The notes under the pieces are model-generated. The model made no database searches, was not told where the DNA came from, and saw only the letters and a list, made by a program, of their open reading frames with translations. Below, one piece after another: positions 1 to 7,670 of a stretch of 22,664 nucleotides of DNA. The translations under genes and the position numbers were made by a program. The stretch spans positions 1-22,664 of the forward strand of contig CAKTIH010000021.1 in NCBI GenBank assembly GCA_934565615.1, given 5' to 3'. Positions within the stretch are counted from its first letter, which is position 1, and the number at the start of each line of letters is the position of its first letter. Source of the DNA: an uncultured Oscillospiraceae bacterium (lineage in GTDB: Bacteria > Bacillota > Clostridia > Oscillospirales > Oscillospiraceae).

Positions 1-1101
1 GCCGAAAAGGGCGGCTACCCGCACTTCATGCTCAAGGAGATCATGGAGCAGCCCGAGGCCGTGCGCAAGACCATCTCCCCGAGGATAAAGAAAGGGCAGA
101 TCGTCTTCGACGAGCTGAGCCTTGACGAGGACTTCATCCGCAGCCTTGATAGGATATTCATCGTGGCCTGCGGCTCGTCCTACCATGTCGGCATGGTGGG
201 CAAGTATAATCTTGAGCGGCTTCTGAGAAAGCCCGTGGATGTGCAGCTCGCCTCGGAGTTTCGCTATGCCGATCCTCTCGTCGGGCCGAACAGCCTTGTC
301 ATAGTCATCAGCCAGTCCGGCGAGACGCTTGACACTATGGCCGCGCTCCGCGAGGCTCGCCGCCTCGGCGCGAAGATCCTCTCCATCGTGAATGTCGTCG
401 GCAGCTCCATCGCGCGCGAGTCGGACGATGTGCTCTACACCTGGGCAGGCCCCGAGATCGCCGTCGCGACCACGAAGGCCTACAGCACACAGCTCGTGCT
501 GCTGGACATGCTCGGCGTTTATTTTGCGAAGGTCTGCGGCAGCATAGGCGACGCGGAGTATGAGGAGATCGTCGAGGAGCTTCTTGCGCTGCCTGTCAAG
601 ATGGAGGCCGTACTTGATGATATCGACGAGATAAAGTACCTCGCCTCCCGCTACTTTAACCACAATTCCATCTTCTTCATCGGGCGCAACCTTGACTACG
701 CCCTCGGTCTTGAGGGCAGCCTCAAGCTCAAGGAGATATCCTATATCCACTCCGAGGCCTACGCCTCCGGTGAGCTTAAGCACGGCACCATATCCCTTAT
801 TGAGGACGGCACCCTCGTCGTCGCGCTCGGCACATATAAGCCGCTGTTTGAAAAGACGCTCTCGAACATCATCGAGGTCAAGGCGCGCGGTGCGGACATC
901 GTCGCGCTGACGAGCGAGAGCAAGGCTGCAGACATGCGCAAGACGGCGGAGAACGTGCTCTCCGTACCGGACACTCACGTCATCCTCCAGCCCTCTCTCG
1001 GCGTCATACCGCTTCAGCTTTTCGCGTATTATGTGGCGCTGCACAAGGGCTGCGACATAGATAAACCGCGCAATTTGGCCAAGTCTGTCACCGTTGAGTG
1101 A
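1..1101 (+). CDS. glmS: Glutamine-fructose-6-phosphate aminotransferase, C-terminal part (5' end outside window)
   Basis: The frame is open from base 1, reading AEKGGYPHFMLKEIMEQPE, the segment that links the glutaminase domain to the isomerase half of GlmS. About 366 residues remain, so roughly the first 240 residues of a ~610-residue enzyme lie upstream. Two SIS domains are visible: the first has ACGSSYHVG and SQSGETLDT, the second has GRNLDYALGLEGSLKLKE followed by SEAYASGELKHG. The C-terminus DKPRNLAKSVTVE matches the family end and carries the lysine that opens the sugar ring. The enzyme makes glucosamine-6-phosphate from fructose-6-phosphate and glutamine, the entry step to peptidoglycan amino sugars, in the cytoplasm. 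No convincing terminator follows. Any glmS ribozyme would lie upstream of the window and cannot be seen. Confidence 0.96.
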   Translation, partial: AEKGGYPHFMLKEIMEQPEAVRKTISPRIKKGQIVFDELSLDEDFIRSLDRIFIVACGSSYHVGMVGKYNLERLLRKPVDVQLASEFRYADPLVGPNSLVIVISQSGETLDTMAALREARRLGAKILSIVNVVGSSIARESDDVLYTWAGPEIAVATTKAYSTQLVLLDMLGVYFAKVCGSIGDAEYEEIVEELLALPVKMEAVLDDIDEIKYLASRYFNHNSIFFIGRNLDYALGLEGSLKLKEISYIHSEAYASGELKHGTISLIEDGTLVVALGTYKPLFEKTLSNIIEVKARGADIVALTSESKAADMRKTAENVLSVPDTHVILQPSLGVIPLQLFAYYVALHKGCDIDKPRNLAKSVTVE

Positions 1102-1161
1102 GAAAAAGGCCGGTATTCCTGTAAAATACTGCACAAAAGCGGCGAATACTTCAAATATTTC

Positions 1162-1190
1162 TTGTACTTTTCAAGCGCCTGTATTATAAT
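1162..1190 (+). promoter_or_regulatory. Sigma-A type promoter of the Asp23/fakA operon
   Basis: The -35 box TTGTAC (1162-1167) and a perfect -10 TATAAT (1185-1190) are separated by 17 bp. It lies in the glmS-yloU gap, about 90 bp before the Asp23-family start codon, so the transcript would carry a leader of roughly 75-80 nt. Confidence 0.75.
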
Positions 1191-1203
1191 AAATCTCTGG
1201 TTT

Positions 1204-1243
1204 AGGCGGAGCTGCCGCGCATTGGGGCGCAGCGCGTCCGCCT
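1204..1243 (+). other. Structured 5' leader hairpin before the Asp23-family gene
   Basis: AGGCGGA (1204-1210) pairs with TCCGCCT (1237-1243), and GCTGC (1211-1215) continues the stem with GCAGC (1229-1233), leaving a three-base bulge (1234-1236). It sits between the promoter and the ribosome site. There is no T-tract after it, so it is not an intrinsic terminator. Its role is unknown; it could protect the mRNA 5' end or be a protein-binding leader. Confidence 0.4.
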
Positions 1244-1276
1244 GCCGGGAAACCGAAGGAAGGGAGCTGTTACTTA

Positions 1277-1627
1277 ATGGTCAATATCAGCAGCGGCAAG
1301 GGAAACATCAGCATTACCGATGAGGTTCTGACCTACCTTGCGGGCGACGCGGCTACCAGCTGCTTCGGCGTCAAGGGTATGGCAGGGCGCAGCAAGGACG
1401 GCGGTCCGCTCCAGCTTCTGCGCAGAGAATCAATGTCCAAGGGCGTTGAGGTACACTATAACGGCGACGGCAGCGTATCTCTCGAGCTGCATATCGGCGT
1501 CGACCACGGCGTCAATATCGCGGCAGTTTCACGCAGCATTATGAATACAGTCAGCTATAAGCTCACGAAGGCCGCCGGAGTTCCGGTCAAGAGCGTTGAC
1601 GTTTATATTGACACGATCATCGGATAA
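1277..1627 (+). CDS. Asp23/Gls24 family envelope-stress protein (YloU-like)
   Basis: This is a 116-residue protein of the Asp23/Gls24 (DUF322) family. It opens with GNISITDEVLTYLAGDAA, continues with CFGVKGMAG and a central hydrophobic strand VSLELHIGVDHGVNI, and ends VKSVDVYIDTIIG, the usual family pattern. No signal peptide or membrane segment is present, so it is a cytoplasmic protein; relatives are membrane-associated or linked to alkaline and envelope stress. A purine-rich GAAGGAAGGGAG stretch precedes the ATG at a rather long spacing. It lies directly upstream of the FakA-like gene, the same order as yloU-yloV in Bacillus and many Firmicutes, which supports both calls. The exact biochemical role of this family is not established. 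Confidence 0.9.
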   Translation: MVNISSGKGNISITDEVLTYLAGDAATSCFGVKGMAGRSKDGGPLQLLRRESMSKGVEVHYNGDGSVSLELHIGVDHGVNIAAVSRSIMNTVSYKLTKAAGVPVKSVDVYIDTIIG

Positions 1628-1634
1628 AAATTCC

Positions 1635-1654
1635 GGCATGGGAGGGCCCATGCC
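1635..1654 (+). promoter_or_regulatory. Intercistronic hairpin between the Asp23 gene and fakA
   Basis: GGCATGGG (1635-1642) and CCCATGCC (1647-1654) form a perfect 8-bp stem around the loop AGGG. It starts seven bases after the Asp23-family stop and covers the Shine-Dalgarno-like GGAGG (1641-1645) that an ATG at 1655 would use. The second GGAGG (1659-1663) stays free just after the stem. It may tune translation or stability of the downstream cistron; no T-run follows, so it is not a terminator. Confidence 0.5.
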
Positions 1655-1672
1655 ATGCGGAGGTACATTCAA

Positions 1673-3355
1673 TTGAGAAATTATATAGACGCCGCTGCCT
1701 TCAAAGAGATGATACTCTGCGCCAACGCAGCGCTCCATGCCAATGTTCAGGCGATAAACGACCTCAACGTTTTCCCCGTGCCCGATGGGGATACCGGCAC
1801 CAATATGGCGCTGACCATGGATAAGGCCGCGACGGAGCTTAAAAAGAAAGAGTTCGACACGATAGCCGCGGCGGCGGACTGTGTGGCTTCCGCGCTGCTC
1901 CGCGGCGCGCGCGGCAACTCCGGCGTTATCCTCTCCCTGCTCTTCAGGGGCATCTCCAAGCGCCTCAAGGGGCTCGATACCGCAGGCGCGCAGGAGTTTG
2001 CAGGTGCGATGCAGGACGGCGTAGAGGCAGCATATAAGGCAGTCATGAAGCCCGCCGAGGGTACCATCCTTACCGTCTCGCGCATGGCGGCGGCCGCCGC
2101 CGTCGAAGCGGCGAACGCTGGCGCAAGCCTTGAAAGCTGCCTTGACTGCGCCATAAAGGCCGGCAACGACGCTCTGGCCGAGACAGTGAACCAGAACCCC
2201 GTGCTCAAAAAGGCCGGAGTCATCGACGCCGGCGGTCAGGGCTATATGTACATCCTCGGCGCGATGCTCGCCTCCTACCGTGGGGAGGTCACTGCTCCCG
2301 AAAGCGTGGATGAGATAGTCGAGACCGAGAAGGAGAGCAGCGCTTTCGACGTGTTCGACACGGAGGATATCACCTTCGCGTTCGACACGGTCTTTATCGT
2401 GCGCAAGCATGATCCCGATGTTGACCTTGAGCCGCTGCGCAAGTATCTCACGAGCATCGGCGACAGCCTTGTTATCGGCGAGGACGACGAAGCATTTAAG
2501 GTCCACGTCCACACCAACATCCCCGGCAACGCCCTCAACGAGGCGCAGAAGTTCGGCACGCTGGAGCTTGCGAAGATCGAGAATATGCGCACCCAGCATG
2601 ACGATATCCTTGCCGGTAAGCACGTCCAGACCACGGACGACCTCGACGCTATCGAGCGTGAGCTTGAGGAGGGCGAGGATCAGTACTGCAAGAGTGTGAA
2701 GGACTACGGCGTCGTCACCGTGTGCGCGGGCAAGGGTCTTGAGGGGCTGTTCAAGGAGCTCGGCGCGGACGGCATCGTCACCGGCGGTCAGACCATGAAC
2801 CCCTCGACCGACGATATCCTCAAGGAGATAAACCGCACTCCGGCAAACACCGTTTTCGTGCTGCCGAACAATAAGAACATCATCATGGCGGCAGAGCAGT
2901 GCGTCCGCCTGAGCGATAAGAAGGTCATCATCATCCCGACAAGGACCGTGCCGCAGGGCATTTCCGCTATGCTGAACTTTAACCCCGAGGAGACTGAGGA
3001 GAACCTTATCGCCGCGATGAATGAGGCTGCCGGAAATGTCCACACCGCTATGGTCACCTACGCCGCGCGCGACTCGGACTTTGACGGGCATGAGATCCAC
3101 GCGGGCGAATACCTCGCTCTGCTTGACGGCGCGCTGCTCGGCAGCTACAGCAGCGAAAAGACGCTCTTCAAGGAGCTGAGCTGGGCATTCGACGAGCTGA
3201 GTCCCGAGTTCATCACCGTCTACTACGGCAGCGACGTTGCCGAGGACAAGGCGAACGAGGCCGCGGAGACGATCATCGGCTGCTTCCCGGACGCAGAGGT
3301 CAGCGTCGTCAACGGCGGCCAGCCCGTGTATTACTACATGATTTCTGTGGAGTGA
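1673..3355 (+). CDS. fakA: FakA-like fatty acid kinase ATP-binding subunit (DhaL domain, YloV)
   Basis: This protein has about 560 residues. The N-terminal DhaL-type kinase domain is clear: LNVFPVPDGDTGTNM supplies the Asp residues that hold Mg-ATP, and ALLRGARGNSGVILSLL follows. The middle contains HVHTNIPGNAL, and the C-terminal part (GVVTVCAGKGLEGLFKELGADGIVTGGQTMNPS) is the FakA/YloV C-terminal region. The family works with a FakB (DegV) partner to phosphorylate exogenous fatty acids for phospholipid synthesis; no fakB lies in the window. Two starts are possible. TTG at 1673 has GGAGG nine bases upstream and gives MRNYIDAAAFKEMI, matching the family N-terminus. ATG at 1655 adds six residues, and its ribosome site is buried in a hairpin. 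I prefer 1673. Confidence 0.9.
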   Translation: MRNYIDAAAFKEMILCANAALHANVQAINDLNVFPVPDGDTGTNMALTMDKAATELKKKEFDTIAAAADCVASALLRGARGNSGVILSLLFRGISKRLKGLDTAGAQEFAGAMQDGVEAAYKAVMKPAEGTILTVSRMAAAAAVEAANAGASLESCLDCAIKAGNDALAETVNQNPVLKKAGVIDAGGQGYMYILGAMLASYRGEVTAPESVDEIVETEKESSAFDVFDTEDITFAFDTVFIVRKHDPDVDLEPLRKYLTSIGDSLVIGEDDEAFKVHVHTNIPGNALNEAQKFGTLELAKIENMRTQHDDILAGKHVQTTDDLDAIERELEEGEDQYCKSVKDYGVVTVCAGKGLEGLFKELGADGIVTGGQTMNPSTDDILKEINRTPANTVFVLPNNKNIIMAAEQCVRLSDKKVIIIPTRTVPQGISAMLNFNPEETEENLIAAMNEAAGNVHTAMVTYAARDSDFDGHEIHAGEYLALLDGALLGSYSSEKTLFKELSWAFDELSPEFITVYYGSDVAEDKANEAAETIIGCFPDAEVSVVNGGQPVYYYMISVE

Positions 3356-3360
3356 TAAGT

Positions 3361-3588
3361 ATGTCTGATATTTTCGATAAGATCGAGCTGCACGACTGCC
3401 CGTACTGCGGCGGCGCGGGGCTGCTCGAAGAGGAGCAGGGCTGGTGCTGGTACGCCATGTGCGTCGACTGCGGCTCTCAGACCGCAGCCTTCAGCTACAA
3501 GACCCCCGAGGAGCGCGAGCAGGCAGCCCACGAGGCCGCGCTCGTGTGGAACCTCGGCAAGATAGTCCGCGCGAATCCGAACGAGTAA
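3361..3588 (+). CDS. Lar-like (restriction alleviation family) zinc-ribbon protein
   Basis: This small protein has 75 residues. It begins MSDIFDKIELHDCPYCGG and has a second CVDCGS, so two CxxC knuckles make a zinc ribbon. Between them is a tryptophan-containing strand (EEQGWCWYAMC), and after them EAALVWNLGK. This C..CGG, W, C..CG, then WN layout matches the Lar restriction-alleviation family (PF14354). Many such proteins in Firmicutes are phage-like or housekeeping proteins with no tested role, so an anti-restriction function is only inferred. The start is ATG 3361, with GGAG at 3349-3352 overlapping the fakA stop; a GTG at 3352 has no ribosome site. It is the last gene before a strong terminator. 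Confidence 0.72.
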   Translation: MSDIFDKIELHDCPYCGGAGLLEEEQGWCWYAMCVDCGSQTAAFSYKTPEEREQAAHEAALVWNLGKIVRANPNE

Positions 3589-3604
3589 AACGTATAATTA
3601 AATC

Positions 3605-3652
3605 AAAAAGGCTGGACAGCCATTCCAAATGGATGGCTGTCCAGCCTTTTTT
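3605..3652. terminator. Bidirectional intrinsic terminator
   Basis: A perfect 14-bp stem, GGCTGGACAGCCAT (3610-3623) with its complement (3633-3646), is followed by T6 and preceded by A5. It can stop plus-strand transcripts from the fakA operon and minus-strand transcripts of the GntR gene, whose stop is at 3668. Confidence 0.93.
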
Positions 3653-3667
3653 GTTTATCACTCCCGC

Positions 3668-4351
3668 TTATTCGAGCGGGTTGTCGGACGCCTCATTGGC
3701 TATCACGCAGCAGCGCTCTATATGCGTCGCGATAAACTCCGTTGCCTGCTCCACGTCCCGGCTGAACAGAAGGTCAATGATCTTCTGATGGTCGCTGGAG
3801 CGTATATGGTCGTCCTCCGGGTACAGGCCGCGCTCATGGACAAGGTCAAGCTGGAGCAGGATAATATTGCCGACCACATCGAGAGCCTTGTTATGAACGC
3901 AGCTTACGAGCTGGAGATGGAACTCCTTGTCCAGCTTAAGCTCCGCATCGACCGTAAGGCCAGTCTGCCCCTGCGCGTCAACGATCTGCTGAAGCATAAG
4001 GAGATCCTTCGTCGTCCTCGTAACGCAGGCCTCGGCAATAATGGCCCTTTCCAGAATGATCCTCGCCTGTATAAGATCATAGCTGGGGGTCTGCTTGATC
4101 TCATAGAACCAGCGTATCGGTTCCACCACGGACTCTCTCTCCGGGTTTGACATATACGTGCCCGCGCGCCCTCTGGGGATCAGCAGTCCCTGATTCACCA
4201 AAACGTTTATCGCATCGCGCAGCGGCCGCGCAGAGATGCCAAGTGCGGCAGACAGCTCTGATTGTATCGGGATCCTATCTCCCGGCATAAATCCGTTGAC
4301 AAGGAGGTATTCCTTGACTTTGTCAACAGCTTCCTGGCTTTTAATCTCCAT
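3668..4351 (-). CDS. GntR family regulator, FadR/FCD subfamily
   Basis: This is a 227-residue regulator. The N-terminal winged helix-turn-helix (about residues 1-70) reads GDRIPIQSELSAALGISARPLRDAINVLVNQGLL, the standard GntR pattern. The C-terminal all-helical FCD domain (about 85-220) has LDKEFHLQLV, then SSDHQKIIDLLFSRD and ATEFIATHIERC; the Asp and His residues match the metal/ligand pocket of FCD regulators of sugar-acid and carboxylate catabolism. It is read away from the TRAP/aldolase operon, from a 270-bp shared region, so it most likely controls that operon and senses its substrate or an intermediate. AGGAG lies nine bases before the ATG. Confidence 0.9.
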   Translation of the reverse strand: MEIKSQEAVDKVKEYLLVNGFMPGDRIPIQSELSAALGISARPLRDAINVLVNQGLLIPRGRAGTYMSNPERESVVEPIRWFYEIKQTPSYDLIQARIILERAIIAEACVTRTTKDLLMLQQIVDAQGQTGLTVDAELKLDKEFHLQLVSCVHNKALDVVGNIILLQLDLVHERGLYPEDDHIRSSDHQKIIDLLFSRDVEQATEFIATHIERCCVIANEASDNPLE

Positions 4352-4382
4352 AATAAATGACTCCTAACAAGTATCAAATATA

Positions 4383-4411
4383 TATATAACACATCTCGGG
4401 CGCATATTCAA
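4383..4411 (-). promoter_or_regulatory. Promoter of the GntR regulator gene
   Basis: On the minus strand, -35 TTGAAT (4411-4406) and -10 TATATA (4388-4383) are separated by 17 bp. The -10 lies about 32 bp before the regulator start codon, in an AT-rich stretch. Confidence 0.6.
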
Positions 4412-4490
4412 GTAGAACGACTATAATTTTGAAAATTATTTGTCATATAAATTTTTAAACTGGAAATTTAATTTTATTTCAAATTCTATA

Positions 4491-4519
4491 TTGACAATTA
4501 TCCCGCCCGGTGTTATCGT
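4491..4519 (+). promoter_or_regulatory. Promoter of the TRAP transporter/aldolase operon
   Basis: A consensus -35 TTGACA (4491-4496) and -10 TATCGT (4514-4519) have a 17-bp gap. Just after the -10 is a short palindrome, CGTG-TAAT-CACG (4517-4528), a candidate but weak operator for the divergent GntR protein. The untranslated leader is about 95 nt and contains a small hairpin, CCTGC-CGG-GCAGG (4568-4580). Between the two divergent promoters the DNA is very AT-rich. Confidence 0.6.
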
Positions 4520-4621
4520 GTAATCACGTCATTGATCGGTATTCAACATTTATGAAAGCGTGAACAACCTGCCGGGCAGGTACAAATAGAAAAGACAAGA
4601 AAAGAAAGGAAGAAAAACACC

Positions 4622-5812
4622 ATGAAGAAACGATTCCTCAAAAAGATCATCGCTGCCGCGCTTATGCTGGCGATCATATTCTCGATGAGCATTGCCGCCT
4701 GTGCGGACGGCCCCGAGTACAGCATAAGCATGGCCTGCAGCTCCACCGAAAAGACCAATATCGGCAGCAACACTGTTCTGAACTTCAACTACGCCGGTAT
4801 GCTCGCGTTCAAGAACTACGTCGAATCCGCTTCGAGCGGCCGTATCGAGGTCAACCTCTATACTAACTCCGCTCTCGGCAACGCCTCCGAGATCCTGCTC
4901 CAGAACATGCAGGGCGTTATCGAGGTGAGCACCGCGGGCGACGGCGACCTGTCGAACTACTACCCCAATCTCCAGCTGTTCTCCATCCCCTACACCTTCT
5001 CCGACCGCTGCGAGTTCTATGCCTTCCTCGACAGTGACTATGTCGCGGCAATGCACGAGGATATCGCCAACAAGTGCGGCGTGCGCATCATCTCCGCTTT
5101 CGATAACGGCGGCTTCCGCAACTTCTCCAATAACGTCCATCAGATAAAGACGGCGGACGACGTCAAGGGTCTGAACATCCGCTGCATGCAGAGCGCGGCG
5201 CATCTCGCCACGATGGAAGCCCTCGGCGCGGTTCCCCAGAGCCTTGCCTTCAGCGAGCTTTATTCCGCGCTTCAGACCGGCGTTGTTGACGGTCAGGAGA
5301 ACTCCCCTCTCGTTATGCTCGATAACTCCATCTATGAGCAGCAGAAGTATTACAGTCTTGACGGCCACATGATAAGCCCCTGCTATTTCGTCGTGAACGA
5401 GGCCTGGTATCAGTCCCTCCCGGATGATCTCAAGGCAGTCATTATAAACGGCGGCAAGATCGCCCAGACCGCGGCACGCGGCACCATCGCCACCTCCGAG
5501 GGCATGGCTCTGACCTTCCTTTCCGACGAAGGCGTTGATGTCTACTCCCCGACTCCCGAAGAGAAGGAGACCTTCAAGATCGCGCAGGCTCCCGTCATTG
5601 AATGGCTGAAGGGCGAAATAGGCGCAGAGACCGTTGATAACTTTGTCAATGCCGTCAAGGCGACCGAGGCCGAAGAAGCCTCCGGCTACACCGCAGCCGA
5701 AGCGACATCCGCCTCCTCCAACACCGGCTATATAATCGCGATCGCGGTTCTGGCTCTCGCTCTTATCGTCGTCTGCATAAAGGCATTCAGAAAGAAGCCC
5801 GAAAACACCTGA
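4622..5812 (+). CDS. TRAP transporter substrate-binding protein, DctP family, with extra C-terminal membrane anchor
   Basis: This is a 396-residue DctP-type receptor. The N-terminus MKKRFLKKII plus a hydrophobic run ends in IAAC, a fitting lipobox with Cys27 as the lipidation site; ordinary signal peptidase cleavage is an alternative. Family landmarks are GGFRNFSN (164-171), GLNIRCMQS with the carboxylate-binding Arg187, and SALQTGVVDGQENS (215-228). The fold implies binding of an organic acid outside the membrane and delivery to the DctQM permease downstream. Unusual for the family is the tail: after an Ala/Glu/Ser-rich linker (about 345-367), residues 369-388 form a membrane helix followed by FRKK. 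The protein may therefore be anchored at both ends. AAAGGA lies 11 bases before the ATG; the dctQ-like gene starts 19 bases after the stop. Confidence 0.92.
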   Translation: MKKRFLKKIIAAALMLAIIFSMSIAACADGPEYSISMACSSTEKTNIGSNTVLNFNYAGMLAFKNYVESASSGRIEVNLYTNSALGNASEILLQNMQGVIEVSTAGDGDLSNYYPNLQLFSIPYTFSDRCEFYAFLDSDYVAAMHEDIANKCGVRIISAFDNGGFRNFSNNVHQIKTADDVKGLNIRCMQSAAHLATMEALGAVPQSLAFSELYSALQTGVVDGQENSPLVMLDNSIYEQQKYYSLDGHMISPCYFVVNEAWYQSLPDDLKAVIINGGKIAQTAARGTIATSEGMALTFLSDEGVDVYSPTPEEKETFKIAQAPVIEWLKGEIGAETVDNFVNAVKATEAEEASGYTAAEATSASSNTGYIIAIAVLALALIVVCIKAFRKKPENT

Positions 5813-5831
5813 CGCTCCGAAGGAGACGATT

Positions 5832-6338
5832 ATGAAGCTAAGAAAAGAACTGGACGAGATATCTGAAATAATAGATAAGATCGTGCAGTGGGTCTGCATC
5901 GTGCTCACCTTTATGATGTTTATTTCCGTTACATTTCAGGTTTTCGGCAGATACGTCACCCGCAGCACGATCGCATGGACGGAAGAGACCTCGCGCTACT
6001 GCATGATATGGCTTGCGTTTCTCGGTTCGAGCACTCTCGTGAGGCGGTGGGAAAATTCTTCCGTTACCTTCCTCGTGGATAAGCTGCCGCGCAAGGGACA
6101 GAAGATCGCCGGCATCATCCATGTGGCAATAATGCTTGCGTTCATGCTGACTATATTTGTCATCTCCTGCAAGGAGGTCCCGCGCTTCAGCATGATGGAG
6201 ACCTCGCCGGCGCTCAGAATATCCATGTTCATTCCCAAGTCCAGCATTCTCTTCGGCAGCGGGATCATTTCTTTCCAACTGCTCTGGAAGCTGGCGGACA
6301 GTATTCTCGGGTTCAAGGAGGATGAAGCCAATGGGTGA
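5832..6338 (+). CDS. TRAP transporter small permease, DctQ family
   Basis: This is a 168-residue membrane protein with about four hydrophobic helices. After the first helix it carries VFGRYVTRSTIAWTEETSRYCMIW..., the DctQ signature of FxRY, then WxEE, then an aromatic-rich helix and an Arg. DctQ pairs with the large DctM subunit to form the sodium-driven membrane part of the TRAP system. GAAGGAG precedes the ATG by six bases. Its end overlaps the next gene by eight bases, as expected for translationally coupled subunits. Confidence 0.9.
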   Translation: MKLRKELDEISEIIDKIVQWVCIVLTFMMFISVTFQVFGRYVTRSTIAWTEETSRYCMIWLAFLGSSTLVRRWENSSVTFLVDKLPRKGQKIAGIIHVAIMLAFMLTIFVISCKEVPRFSMMETSPALRISMFIPKSSILFGSGIISFQLLWKLADSILGFKEDEANG

Positions 6339-7623
6339 ATTTGCTCTGGCAATGGTGATCCTTATCGGCACCATTCTTCTCGGTATCCCCATTTCCTACG
6401 CGATGGGCATAACCGGCCTTACCTATATCCTCATGACGAATCCCTCCTACATAGTTGTCATCCCGAACCGACTGTATGAAGGGATAAATCAGTTCCAACT
6501 GCTGGCGATCCCGTTTTTCCTGCTGGCCTCGGACATCATGGTAAACGCGGATATATCCGGAAAGCTGTTCAGGCTGGTGAAGCTGTTTGTCGGGCGCTTC
6601 CGCGGCGGCCTTGCCTTTGTCAATGTCATCGTCAGCATGATATTCGGCAGCATATCCGGCACCGCCCTCGGCGATATCGCCTCGCTCGGCCCGATAGAGA
6701 TGGACGAAATGGACAAGGAGGGCTATGACAAGAACTTCTCCTGTGCCCTCACCTGCGCATCCTCTCTCGAAAGCCCGCTCATCCCGCCCAGCAACATCGC
6801 GGTCCTGTACGCAAGCGTAATGAGCTTGTCGGTCGGCGCGCTGTTTCTTGCGGGTGTGATCCCCGGGATAATGCTCGGCGGCGGCCAGATCCTCTATATC
6901 ATTTCCATCCGCGACAGAATGAACTTCCCCCGTTCGCTGGAAAAGCGCACAAAAAAGCAGATCCTCCGCATCGTCGTAGACGGCCTTGTGACTATGGGCA
7001 TGCCGTTTATAATAATCGGCGGCGTTCTCGGCGGCGTGTTTACCGCGACCGAGTCTGCAAACATCGCCTGCCTCTATGCGCTCTTCCTCGGCGTCATCGC
7101 CTACCGGAACTATCACCTCAATGACTTTCTCTCGGCTCTCGGCGGCATTGCCAGACAGATGGCCAATATATTCCTCATTATCTCGTTCTCGTCTGTCTTT
7201 GCCTGGGTGATGGGAAAGGAAAAGGTTCCTGAAGCAATAGCGGCATTCATGCTGAGCATCTCGGACAACAAGTACCTGCTGCTTCTCATGGTGAACATTT
7301 TCCTGCTGATAGTCGGCATGTGGATGGACACCGGCGCCGCGATCATTCTGTTCGCGCCGATCCTCGCCCCCATAATGTACAAGGTCGGCATCGCTCCCGT
7401 GCATTTCGCCGTCATCATGCTCCTGAACCTCACGATCGGCCTCGTCACCCCGCCTGTTGGCGTTGTGCTCTACGCGGGCGCAGCCGTCGGCAAGAGAAAA
7501 TTCGAGGACGTGGTAAAGGCGCTCGTCCCCTTTATGATCCTCGCGATACTTGTCCTCGCAATAGTTTGCTTTGTTCCCCAGACAGCCACATGGCTGCCGA
7601 CGATCTCAGGGTTTCTTGACTGA
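6331..7623 (+). CDS. TRAP transporter large permease, DctM family
   Basis: This is a roughly 430-residue, very hydrophobic protein with more than ten membrane helices. It shows DctM landmarks: GIPISYAMGI near the start, FGSISGTALGDIASLGPIEM (a substrate/sodium-site hairpin), SPLIPPSNIAVLYA with the paired prolines, and a second half with NLTIGLVTPPVGVVLY. It is the transport channel of the TRAP system and works with the DctQ- and DctP-like products upstream. ATG at 6331 sits nine bases after AAGGAGG; an ATG at 6322 abuts that site directly and is unlikely. Confidence 0.93.
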   Translation: MGEFALAMVILIGTILLGIPISYAMGITGLTYILMTNPSYIVVIPNRLYEGINQFQLLAIPFFLLASDIMVNADISGKLFRLVKLFVGRFRGGLAFVNVIVSMIFGSISGTALGDIASLGPIEMDEMDKEGYDKNFSCALTCASSLESPLIPPSNIAVLYASVMSLSVGALFLAGVIPGIMLGGGQILYIISIRDRMNFPRSLEKRTKKQILRIVVDGLVTMGMPFIIIGGVLGGVFTATESANIACLYALFLGVIAYRNYHLNDFLSALGGIARQMANIFLIISFSSVFAWVMGKEKVPEAIAAFMLSISDNKYLLLLMVNIFLLIVGMWMDTGAAIILFAPILAPIMYKVGIAPVHFAVIMLLNLTIGLVTPPVGVVLYAGAAVGKRKFEDVVKALVPFMILAILVLAIVCFVPQTATWLPTISGFLD

Positions 7624-7670
7624 CACCCAACAGCCAAATCAACATACATATAACAGTGGAGGAAAATAAT

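Noticed and set aside
1102..1161. Terminator after glmS
   Set aside because: Only a weak GTATT/AATAC pairing is visible, with no GC-rich stem or T-run.
1529..3100. Long minus-strand open frame (523 codons) opposite fakA
   Set aside because: It is a shadow of the GC-rich coding strand: its composition is rich in Val, Asp, His and Arg with no domain pattern, while the plus strand carries a full FakA-like protein.
4517..4545. Palindromic fragments as a firm GntR operator
   Set aside because: Arms of only four to five bases (CGTG/CACG, TTGAT/ATTCAA) in AT-rich DNA are too weak to call without binding data; mentioned only with the promoter.
4550..5908. Long minus-strand open frame opposite the TRAP receptor
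   Set aside because: It is antisense to a clear DctP gene, has repetitive low-complexity composition and no ribosome site.
6313..7404. Minus-strand frame opposite dctM, rich in His, Asp and Glu
   Set aside because: It is the typical mirror of hydrophobic codons read in antisense; no motif.
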